Of a DNA stretch of 64,000 bases, positions 55,547-64,000 are shown one piece after another. The position numbers and the translations under genes were made by a program. How positions within the stretch are numbered: the stretch's first letter is position 1; every line of letters begins with the position of its first letter. The stretch comes from Vanrija pseudolonga (taxonomy: Eukaryota > Basidiomycota > Tremellomycetes > Trichosporonales > Trichosporonaceae). The stretch is from assembly GCF_020906515.1 (NCBI RefSeq), contig NC_085849.1, positions 1,984,001 to 2,048,000 on the forward strand, written 5' to 3'. Under the pieces are notes generated by a model. That model was not told the DNA's origin. It saw only the letters and a program-made list of their open reading frames with translations, and searched no databases.

Positions 55547-57687
55547 TTAGCAGCAGCCGCCCTGAGCCTTCTGCTCAACGTTCTGGCCGAGGCCCTTGAT
55601 GGTCGACTTGCCGCCAGGTCCAGAGGCAATCGAGCTCGAGCCCATGCTGCAGTGTGTCAGCTTGCAGCCCCACGTTGCCCAAACTCCACACTCACCGGTC
55701 CTTGATCTGCTTGGACATGGTAAGGAAGGCCTGCTCGACGTTGGTGGCGTTCTTGGCCGAGGTCTCGAGGAAGGGGATGCCGAGCTCGTCGGCAAAGGCC
55801 TTGGCGGCGGCGTAGTCGACAACCTTTTTGGTCGCCAGGTCCGACTTGTTTCCGACCAAGAGCTTGTTGACACCCTCAACGGCGTAGCGGTCAATCTCCT
55901 GAAGCCACTGCTTAACGTTGGAGAAGGTGTCGCTGTCGGTCACGTCGTAGACGACAATGATGCCATGTGCTCCTGAGGATGGGGTCAGCGAGTTTTCCAA
56001 ACGCGCCACGTCCACACTTACCACGGTAGTACGACGAGGTGATGGTACGGAAACGCTCCTGGCCAGCGGTGTCCCACTGCTTAGACAGAAGCAAAATTGG
56101 ATTGGGGGTAGGGAGACGGGCGAAAGGGAATAGTGAAGTGGAGGAAGGGGAGAAGTGATGACCCACTCAATGGGGTGTAGGGGAAGAAGCGTACAAGTGT
56201 GTTACCAACATAAATGTTACCAACAATACGCGCCGGATACATAGGCGGACGGGGGTTTGAAGTTGATGCAGCATCGAACGCGTGACCATTCGTGCAAGGG
56301 AACGAGATCGATCGATCGACAAGAGCCGAGAGAGAACAACGACGACGACGACGACGACGACAGGTTGACCATTAAAACACCGTGACGACAAGGTGACCAT
56401 TAAAAACACCGTGATGATGAACACCGTGATGATGAAAGAGTTGACCCAAAGACGACGACAGAATCCCCAGAGTGTTCGTTACAACGAAGTGCGACCAGTA
56501 TCGACGACGACAACGACGACGACCAAAAACAAAGTATGCCCGAAGAACCCAATAGAGTTAATTTTGACACAGAGTGTGTAGGTGCCGAGTGAGTGGACGT
56601 GGAAGTGTCGTAAAGGCGTAACACATGCGGTTGATGAGTGCCCCGGATTGAAATAGCCAACAAGGATTGAAGATTATGCCAATGACGAAGATGCCAGTTG
56701 AAGAGGGTTCACGAAGCCCGGTCGGTTGACAACAAGTGATAGATGCGCAAAGCAAGTTGAAGAGTGTTCACAACAACACAGTTGAAGATAGCCCAAGAGC
56801 GAATTGCGTCGAGGTCAATGCGAGTTTCCAACAGTTTGAAGAGTGAGCCGATTAAAACAGGAGTTTCCAAGGGCGACGAGCCACCACCAGCAAAGAATGT
56901 CGACCGGTCGAAAGAACAAAGAGTCCCAATGGACAAACAGAGCCAACGCCAACAACAATGTCGCCAACAACATGGACACGGCCATTCCACACAGAGATAT
57001 TCGCAGTCGAGGAGTCGATGCGCAGCCAAATCACCACAGGTGTAAAATGCCGACAGACGAAGCCGAGGTAACCAAGCAAACAGACGCAAGCAGCCGCAAA
57101 GAGCCCAACAGATCAGTTCCAACACAACGGGAGGGAACCAGCAACCGAAGGGAGAGTGAGAGCAAGGACGAGAGAGCAAGGTGAGTGTTGAGAGGTTGAG
57201 TGTGTGCGGAGTTGAGGGAGGAGAGTCGAGGAGAGGAGGGAGAGTCGAGAGAGGAGAACAATGGTCAGCAACATGCTACGCTGAGTGCGAGGTGGGATGG
57301 GCCTACGCACGATCTGGAGCTTGACAGTCTTGCCCTCGAGGTCAATGGTGCGGATCTTGAAGTCGACGCCAATGGTCGAGATGTAGCTCTCGGTGTACGT
57401 GTCGTCGGCGAATCGGAGAAGCAGACACGACTTGCCGACACCCGAGTCACCGATGAGAAGGAGCTGTGCAGAGGTCAGCAGTCTGTTTTGAGAGTGCAAG
57501 AAGGCGGCACGACGACCTAGCTCGAGCTGCTAACCGGAAAGAACAGACCACTTGTGCGCGGTGCTGCTTCCCCGGCTAAGCTGTGCTGCGGCAAGCGCGT
57601 GTTCGCGTTTCTGGGGGCCTTTGTTCCCCAGACCATCACGTCCCAACTCACCTTGAAGAGGTAGTCGTACTCGGCAGTAGCAGTCAT
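55547..57687 (-). CDS. YPT1: Rab GTPase Ypt1 (Rab1)
   Basis: Five exons (57687-57652, 57463-57311, 56076-56022, 55972-55696, 55646-55547) give 206 residues, the family length. Ypt1 controls ER-to-Golgi vesicle tethering and autophagy. All G-motifs are present: P-loop G-D-S-G-V-G-K-S, switch I with [24 protein letters not shown] and E-T-S-A-K. The C-terminal G-G-C-C is the geranylgeranylation signal. The start E-Y-D-Y-L-F-K matches yeast Ypt1, and the first intron sits right after F-K. The second intron (57310-56077) is 1,234 nt, far longer than any other in the window and of different composition. Confidence 0.97.
56077..57310 (-). other. 1.2-kb intron of YPT1 with internal repeats
   Basis: Bounded by GTGCGT and a GCAG acceptor and sitting exactly between K-L-Q-I and W-D-T-A-G. 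The inside is A-rich on the plus strand with a GAC trinucleotide array (about 56338-56360), two copies of a TGACCATTAAAA(A)CACCGTGA word (about 56366-56414) and a 15-bp tandem duplication ACACCGTGATGATGA (56406-56435). Open frames inside lack ATG starts and are probably compositional. Confidence 0.8.
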
Positions 57688-59138
57688 TATGGGCAATGCT
57701 TGGAAGGCTGTTGGGATGGATGTATGCGTAGGCGAATCGCCAAGCAAAGTTGATACGAGTGCGCGTGTGTGCGTGACCCAAGGCGGCCCAGGTTCAGAAG
57801 CACGACAGCGGAACGAGGTCAAACCGGCAGGGGCGCGGCGACAAGCACAAGACGAACGAGGCCGTGAGAGTTGGGAGCAGTGGCCAACACCAATGCAATG
57901 CGCGAGATGTGCCGATGCGAGGTGGTACGTTGCAACAAGGCCGGTGGCGTGAGGGGTGGAGCGCAAGAGTTGGGTGGCAAGGGGGAGAGAGGAACGGCGT
58001 GTGGATGGCAAAGCGTGCAGAGCAGTGACGCAAGCGTGTTGCCGCAGAGGTGGGGCGACGAGGGCGAGGTTGAAGAAGGCGAGTCGAGGAGGAGCGGAGT
58101 AGTGGTCAGCACGGACTCGTTGTTCGGCGTGTCTTATCGTGCTTGTCGTGCTCGGCGACTGCTGGTGCGCAAAGCGCGGTGCAGCGCGCGCAGGCGGGCA
58201 AGCGACGTGTTTGTGGGGTGGGCAGCGACTTACGGGAAACTGGGTTGTTATAGGACGAGTTGCAGTTGTTGCTTTGACGTTGCCAAGTGTCGGTTTAGCT
58301 GTTGCAAAGACCTAGTTGGATGGTGGATACAGTCGAGGATGGGAGGAGGAGGAGAGAAAGGCGATGATGACGAGGAAGGAGAGAAGTGTGAGTGGGAGGG
58401 ACGGGGGTGCAGCCAGCGAGCCAGGCAGCAAAGGGAAACGGGAGAGGATTGGTAGGGTAGAGACAAGCCTAGCGTGTGTCGTTTTGGTGGTAACAGCTGG
58501 GCAGCGGGCAGCCAGGCCCCCAAGGCAGCTGGCCAGCTGGGTGCCGCGGCACTGGCCAGCAACCGTGTGCGCGTGCGTGCGTGCGTGCACCACGGCGCAC
58601 CCATCCATGCACCGCACCGCACACACACTCACTCTACTACGAGGCCGCACCCCCGGCCAGCTTGCCAGGCTTGCCCATGACTGCGCGCCTACCCTAACCC
58701 ACAAAGGGTCAAACACCACCCTGTGGCAAACACAGCCAGGAAGCAGCGACGGAAGCAAATCCATCCATCCCACCCAGCACCAAGATGAGACCATCCACGC
58801 CCACAGTGACGGAATTGGACGGCGGTTGGCCGTGTGGCAGATCGTAGGGATCTGCTTACCTAATCTCCACGCGGAGTCCCCGTGCGCTCGTCCGCCAGAC
58901 CGCGCCGTCATGTCGTCGCGTCCACTCTGTGCCGTCCACCCGCGCAACCGTTGCGATTGCCAAGATCCGCCGTCTCGACGCCGCAAGATACCCGACGCGC
59001 CGCTTGAAACCGAGATGGCGACAGACCAGACAGACGACGGCTTTTGATTTCGACTCGCTCGGGCGGGTCATCCGTCGCCACGGACAACCCCATGCAGCTT
59101 TTGTGTTCGTACTCTACCTCTCAACGCACGCATACACA
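57688..59138. other. Divergent intergenic region YPT1 / SYM1-like
   Basis: 1.45 kb without a supported gene. It has a TGCG/GTGC repeat near 58565-58588 and one GACGGAAGCAA word at 58748-58758. Confidence 0.5.
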
Positions 59139-60259
59139 ATGACAAGCACGGCAGCAGTCGCGCCAACGTCGCTCGGACGGCGGGTGCTCGCAGCCTACCT
59201 CCGGCAACTGTCCACACGACCCCTACGCACCAAGATGATCACGTCGACCGTGCTCTTCTCCATCGGTGACTCGATCGCACAGTTCGGTATCGAGGGACGA
59301 CGGCTCGGCGCAGACGGATCAGAGGTCGACCAGGCAGGCGACCCCATCGAGGCGTGGGACGTGAGTTGGTCCAACGTTGGAAGGGCAACTGACACCTCAG
59401 CCTCAACGAGCTGCCCGACTCGCATTCTGTGAGTGGAACAGCTCCGCCACGTAGCCACAAATAGCTCACACAGCAGATGGCGGGTTTATCTTCGCACCGC
59501 TCGCGCACAACTGGCTTGGGTTCATCGAGAAGATCAAGTATCCCTCCAAGATTCGCAGTGAGTGGTGGAGGTGGTCCGGCGCCGAGTGACCGAGCGACAA
59601 CATTGCTCACACGACCTAGCGCTGGCAACGCGGCTGGCAGTTGACCAGTTCCTGTGGGGTCCATTCATCGTCTGCAGTGAGTTGGCTGATAAACAGGCGG
59701 TATCATACCCAGCTAACCCCGTCAGTGTTCTGGGGCTGCAACGGCATCCTCGAGGGCAAGTCGATCCCCGAGGTAAAGCAAAAGGTCGAGATGGCCTTCC
59801 TGCCAGTGTACATGCGCTCGATGTGTGTCTTTGGCCCGACGGCAGCGATCAACTTTACCTTGATTCCGCCACAGCACCGTCTGACGGTCGCACAGATTGT
59901 TGGTCTGGGTGAGTAGTGGCGTGTCGCAGCGCCTTCTTGGCGTTGGCGTTCGGCATTCGGTGGCCCACAGCACATCCGCACGGCGTTGCTGACATACATG
60001 CCCAGGATGGAACACGTACCTCTCCTACCTCAACCACGTGAACAACAAGCGCATGGCCGAGGCCAACGCCGCGCTCACGTCGGCGCAGGCGCTCGAAGCC
60101 GGCGAGAAGGCGCTCGCGCCCGATCTCCCCGCACTGTCCAGCGCCGAGGTGGAGGCCGCCGAGGCCGCCATCGGCGAGCTGCGTAAGCGCCGCGAGAAGA
60201 TTCGCGGGGAGGAGGGCGGCGGCGCGACAGGAGCAGGGACGCGCATGGGTGTGGCGTGA
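59139..60259 (+). CDS. Mpv17/PMP22 family membrane protein (Sym1-like)
   Basis: Six exons (59139-59360, 59401-59428, 59477-59557, 59620-59676, 59726-59908, 60006-60259) give 274 residues. The family forms small four-helix channels of the mitochondrial inner membrane or peroxisome. Family landmarks: Y-L-R-Q-L-S-T-R-P-L-R-T-K at the start, the D-S-I-A-Q helix, R-A-A-R-L-A-F-Y-G-G-F-I-F-A-P-L-A-H-N-W-L, D-Q-F-L-W-G-P-F, F-L-P-V-Y-M-R-S-M-C-V-F-G-P and a final W-N-T-Y-L-S-Y. A 28-nt microexon (59401-59428) is required to keep the family sequence. A charged, Ala/Glu-rich tail of about 70 residues extends beyond the usual end and is lineage-specific. Mitochondrial or peroxisomal placement is not decidable here. 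Confidence 0.9.
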
Positions 60260-60764
60260 GCAGCAGCCAGCCACAACGCGGCGCTCTCGTCCCTCCTCGT
60301 TATCGGCCCTAATCTTGAACATTACTGCACTGTTGTACTACCCACTCGTCGCATGCCGTGCATAGATCCTAGACGTCTTGTCATGCATAGATAGATCTTG
60401 AGCTTTCAGGGGCAACTGGGGAAGTTGCTCGTCGAGCGGTGACCTCGGTGATCGCCACAACTGGACAGCCAGGCTGAACTCCTCTTGACGTCTCGCACCC
60501 GCACACGGCACGCTCTCGCACCCTGACACAGCACACCTCCGAGGCCTACAGCCTGCAGACGCCGCACACTGTCCACGGCGCAGCATGCATACACATGGCG
60601 GCGTATCACCCCACCAACGTCGGCATGACCGCAACGCCACGTCATTCTACTCGATGCGTCGTGCCTAGGGCTCAATAACCGCATCCGCTCACAACAATAC
60701 CACCACTCTCGACTTCAGCAGCACTCATCCACCACCCACAAACCGCACCAACACGCACGCACAC
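60260..60764. other. Intergenic region
   Basis: Spacer between two plus-strand genes; C/A-rich leader just before 60765. No gene recognised. Confidence 0.55.
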
Positions 60765-61760
60765 ATGCCCTCGCTCCTCCTCTTCACCGGGCTCCCGCTC
60801 GACGTGCGCGACCCCGAGCTGAACGTGGGTAGCCGCTTTGGTCTGCCTAGAGGATAGCCGCTGACCCGCGCAGGAGCTGCTCGTCGCCGACCCCTTGCGC
60901 CTCGTGCCGTCCAGCGTCATCGTGACGGCGCTGCACAACGCCGCGGGCCAGTTCCTCGGCACGTTCCTCGTCGAGGTCGGGTCCGAGGCTGATGCCGAGC
61001 GCGTGCGGCGGCAGTACGGCGGGCAGATCATCGACGGGTGTGAGTGCGAGCGCGCAGTGATGGCTCAAATGGCAGCTGACACGCCGCAGCGCACACGATT
61101 GCCGTCCAGCACGTCCTCAAGCCGACCCAGCCGCATCCTACCGCCGCGATCCCCGCCCCGGGCCAGCAGCAGCAGCAACAACAGCAGCAGGGACAGAAGA
61201 AGCAGCCCCAGCAGCAGCAGCAGGCCGCACAGGCACAGGGCAAGGCGCCTGGCCTGAGACTCCTCCAGCGGCTCAACAAGGGCGCGGCGCAGGCCGGCGC
61301 GGCGCCGTCGCGCGCCGAGAGCCAGAAGCAGAAGCTGTGAGTGGCAACAGTGTCGCGGCGCGGCGCTGACACACGCAGGCTGCTGGAGAAGCAGCGCGCC
61401 GCAGTGAGCAAGGGCAAGAAGGGCGCCGCGAACCCCGGCGACGCGCTCCTCTCCCGCCTGGCGAAGGGCAAGGCCGCCGCGCCGGCACAGACAAAGGCAG
61501 GCAACAAGAAGGGAGCTGCTGGCGCGCAGCCCAAGGCCACGGCGGCCGCGACGGCGCGCAAGGCGGCCAAGAAGAAGGGCGCTGGCGGCGGCGCCGACAA
61601 GGTCGCGCGCGCCAAGGCGGCCGCGAGCGACCGCATGGACGTCGACGCCGCTGCGAAGGCCAACAAGGCAAAGCCCGAAAAGCCCAAGCCCAAGACCCAG
61701 GCCGACCTCGACGAGGAGATGAAGGCGTACGAGCGCCAGCGCAAGTTTGCGACCGCATAG
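60765..61760 (+). CDS. Yra1/ALYREF-like mRNA export adaptor
   Basis: Four exons (60765-60824, 60874-61039, 61090-61336, 61379-61760) give 284 residues. The first 85 residues fit an RRM: L-L-L-F-T-G-L-P-L-D-V as RNP2, A-A-G-Q-F-L-G-T-F-L-V-E-V as RNP1, and Y-G-G-Q-I-I-D-G-S-H-T-I-A-V near the end. A Gln tract and a basic Lys/Ala-rich region follow. The C-terminus, D-L-D-E-E-M-K-A-Y-E-R-Q-R-K-F, matches the FoP/UAP56-binding motif of ALYREF and Yra1 (L-D-x-E-L-x-x-Y). Such proteins link Sub2/UAP56 to the Mex67 export receptor. The usual extra N-terminal UAP56 motif before the RRM is absent, so the protein is an RRM-first variant. It could be another small RRM/FoP protein rather than the Yra1 ortholog. 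Confidence 0.65.
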
Positions 61761-61892
61761 GCTGGGCTGGGGGATTCAAGTGGGGAAGGAGGAGAATAGA
61801 GACAGGCAGACGCAGACGCAGACAGACGCTGGGCCGGGCAGACCATGCTCGCTCGCTACACATGCATAAAATATACCACTGTACGAACAACC

Positions 61893-64000
61893 CTATGGGC
61901 GCAGCCGCGCGGGCGGCTCCAGCGGATGCCGCATCCACGTGCCGCCGCAGATACACGCGCTGCGCCATGTCCTCCGCCACGCGGCCCACGGCGACGGCGT
62001 CTCGTTGCGCATGATGCTCGAGACGGCAATGGCCGTGCGCGCGCCGCAGCGGTCGCAGTGGGCCGTTGGGCGCTCGCCGATTGGCGCCGCGCTCGCCCCG
62101 TCGCGCTCTACCTCGACGGCGGGGTGCACGAACAGATTCGACGGCGTGGGGATGGCCGACAGCGCGGCCGGGACGAGGCTCTGGATCGGGCCAATGTCGA
62201 GCGTGAGCAGCGACGCGCACGTGTCGGCATCTGACGGGCGCGGGCCCTTGCCCAGCGCCGCGAGTACATCGCCCCATACCGCCAAGTCGACGCTCTCTCG
62301 CACCAGCGCGTCGGCGATGCGCTCGGAAGCCACGGCCGTCGCGTTGTTTGACCTCGCCGCCGAGCTCTCCGGCCCGCGGATGGGCCGGTCGAGCGTCGAC
62401 ACGAACTTTGCAAACGCCGCCAGGAGGGCGACGAGCCGCGCGAGGATGCGCCGCAGGAGCGGGTGGATGAGGTACAGCAGTCGCGTAGAGCCCTCGGTGA
62501 TGGCTTCGGACGACGCCCACTCGGACTGCGCGCGCTCCGTTATCGCGTCGCGACACGTGCGACCGACGACGGACAGGCCCCACTCGAACACATCGACGAG
62601 GTTCCAGATGGAGTCTAGAGGAGTCAGCTCGCATACCGTTTCCTCGCCCGAACCGCACTCACCCAGGTCAAACGTGATGGCCCCATTGTTCTCGTCACCG
62701 CAGAGGAAGAAGATCTGGCTCGCCTCACCCATGCGGATGAGCTCGACGGCAAGCGACTTGCGCGGGTCGTCGGCCTGCGCCCACACAGCGACCTGAAGAC
62801 GGAGGATATGCGGCACGTAGCTGCGCGAGTGCTTGATGAACATGTCCAGCGCCTTCTCAAGGATGGCCTTTGCGAGGTCGTTTGCGTCGGCGTGGGGGAC
62901 GGTTGCGAACGCCGCGCGAATGGCATCGCTCCAGTCGACGCCTTGGACGACGGCGAGCTCGACGCTGCGTGCACACCGCTTGGCCACCTCCTTGATCGTT
63001 TCTGACGGGGTGGGCGACTCGACCTCGAGCCGCGGCGACGGGACGAGTCGCGGGCGCGAGCCGACGCTGAGCAGCGCCACGACACCCATCTCGCCGCGCT
63101 TCGGGCCCTGGCTGGGGATGATGACCGCGTCGCCAAACGCGAGGCTCGGGTCCAGCGCCACCTCCTCGCCGACGAGGGCCGACCACCGGTCGCCGGTGTC
63201 CATGGCGTTCCCGCTGCCGGCGAGGTTGACGTGCGAGAGGCTCAGTCCCGTGGGCGAGGAGATCAGCGCCAACGCCAGGCTGTGCGGCGGCACGTCGGGG
63301 AGAGGAGCGAGCGCGACGATCACGGTGCCCTCGGGCGACAGCGCCGTCTGCTGCGCCTTGGCGGCCGGGAACCAGTCCATGGCCTGGGGCCCATCTGTCG
63401 ACGCTCCAATCTCCTTGAAACCGTCCACGACCGTAATCTTGCGCTTACGCAGCTCGCACAGCTCGAACCGCATACGCTGCCGTGGTGGCAGGGTGGGCTT
63501 GAGGCTCTCCTCGACGTCGCGGTAGACAAGGACGACGCCGACGCCTTCGTCAGCGTCCTTGGCCTCCCCGCCATCCCCAGTCCCATTCGCGTGCGTGCTC
63601 GCACTGCCGCCGTTGGGCAGCGACACAAACGACACGTACTCGAGGCGCGCTTCCGGCGTGCCCGTGCTGTTGTCAAACGGCGGGGGTCTCGGGCGGGGCA
63701 GCGACGGCAGCGGTGTCGTGGCCAGGTATGGCAGCTTGTTGGCATCGAGCCCAAACTCGATTCTGATGACGCTAACCTCGCCGTTCGCCTCGACAGCCGC
63801 CCACACGCTGTCGTTGCCGCCGACCATGCCGATCCATCCGCGCTGCGCGCGGAACGCCGACGTCCTCGGACCAGGGTTCGTGAGCCCGGCGTAGCTGCGC
63901 ACACCGATGGGGCACCGGAGCGAGTTGAGCTGCCAGCTCATGCCGTTCGCGTGGTCCGCGAGCGCGGTACCAGTCAAGTTGTCGGCGGGGTTGGACGCCG
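61893..64000 (-). CDS. MED16: Mediator subunit 16 (Sin4), C-terminal part
   Basis: Mediator tail-module subunit that bridges activators and RNA polymerase II. Two exons are visible (64000-62663, 62614-61893; 48-nt intron), about 686 residues, and the 5' end lies outside the window. The N-terminal side is beta-propeller-like (G-W-I-G-M-V-G-G-N-D-S-V-W-A-A-V), the middle is helical, and the end has the Med16 Cys-rich motif: H-C-D-R-C-G then W-x-x-W-x-x-x-x-R-S-A-C-I-C-G-G-T-W-M. That C-x-x-C...C-x-C-G-G-x-W pattern is typical of the Med16 C-terminus and probably binds zinc. Convergent with the Yra1-like gene, 132 bp apart. Confidence 0.85.
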   Translation of the reverse strand, partial: ASNPADNLTGTALADHANGMSWQLNSLRCPIGVRSYAGLTNPGPRTSAFRAQRGWIGMVGGNDSVWAAVEANGEVSVIRIEFGLDANKLPYLATTPLPSLPRPRPPPFDNSTGTPEARLEYVSFVSLPNGGSASTHANGTGDGGEAKDADEGVGVVLVYRDVEESLKPTLPPRQRMRFELCELRKRKITVVDGFKEIGASTDGPQAMDWFPAAKAQQTALSPEGTVIVALAPLPDVPPHSLALALISSPTGLSLSHVNLAGSGNAMDTGDRWSALVGEEVALDPSLAFGDAVIIPSQGPKRGEMGVVALLSVGSRPRLVPSPRLEVESPTPSETIKEVAKRCARSVELAVVQGVDWSDAIRAAFATVPHADANDLAKAILEKALDMFIKHSRSYVPHILRLQVAVWAQADDPRKSLAVELIRMGEASQIFFLCGDENNGAITFDLGECGSGEETVCELTPLDSIWNLVDVFEWGLSVVGRTCRDAITERAQSEWASSEAITEGSTRLLYLIHPLLRRILARLVALLAAFAKFVSTLDRPIRGPESSAARSNNATAVASERIADALVRESVDLAVWGDVLAALGKGPRPSDADTCASLLTLDIGPIQSLVPAALSAIPTPSNLFVHPAVEVERDGASAAPIGERPTAHCDRCGARTAIAVSSIMRNETPSPWAAWRRTWRSACICGGTWMRHPLEPPARLRP

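Noticed and set aside
56709-57184. Open frames on both strands inside the YPT1 intron
   Set aside because: The plus-strand frames have no ATG start, the hydrophilic content follows from the A/C-rich strand in every frame, and the Cys-rich minus-strand frame looks like its mirror. No splice or motif support.
61273-62658. Arg-rich minus-strand frame across the Yra1-like gene and MED16 end
   Set aside because: Low-complexity Arg/Pro composition, overlaps two well-supported genes in other frames.

Overview
This window looks like a chromosome arm segment of a GC-rich basidiomycete yeast, most likely a tremellomycete of the Trichosporonales type. That placement is inference from gene structure and overall gene content, not from a marker gene. 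The reasons are densely packed genes on both strands, many very short introns (34 to about 180 nt) with GTGAGT-like donors and CTGAC/CTAAC-like branch sites, strong G/C preference at third codon positions, and fungal proteins such as fimbrin Sac6, Rxt3, Cwh43, Ypt1, Med16 and a fungalysin. Exon models given here were built by hand; each complete spliced model keeps its frame.

Layout. 0-7 kb: a fungalysin (M36) protease cut off by the window edge, a membrane-anchored lactonohydrolase, and an unrecognised repeat-bearing disordered protein, all on the minus strand. 8-15 kb: fimbrin (plus) and an Rxt3-type histone deacetylase subunit (minus). 16-25 kb: one giant disordered protein of about 2,861 residues. 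25-29 kb: a GH1 beta-glucosidase and a DgoD-like galactonate dehydratase, head to tail. 31-37 kb: two tandem paralogous SET9/SUV4-20-like proteins with altered catalytic motifs. 37-45 kb: a secreted GH105-like hydrolase, an isochorismatase-like hydrolase and an ACS-family MFS transporter. 45-49 kb: an intron-containing tRNA-Arg(CCG) followed by a same-strand array of four related genes or gene remnants of an unrecognised family, only one apparently whole. 50-64 kb: a small Gly-Tyr repeat protein, CWH43, YPT1 (with a 1.2-kb intron), an Mpv17/SYM1 gene, a Yra1/ALYREF-like mRNA export adaptor and the 3' part of MED16.

Functionally the window mixes housekeeping genes (actin bundling, GPI-anchor lipid remodelling, ER-Golgi traffic, transcription, mRNA export) with sugar-acid catabolism: a lactonase, a GH1 enzyme, a galactonate dehydratase, a GH105-like enzyme and a transporter from the MFS family that includes sugar-acid permeases. 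The parts that stand out as possibly undescribed are the degenerate SET9-like tandem pair, the decaying four-copy family beside the tRNA, and the giant protein with recurrent acidic D-T-hydrophobic motifs. I saw no CRISPR array and no recognisable transposon, LTR element or virus-like element.
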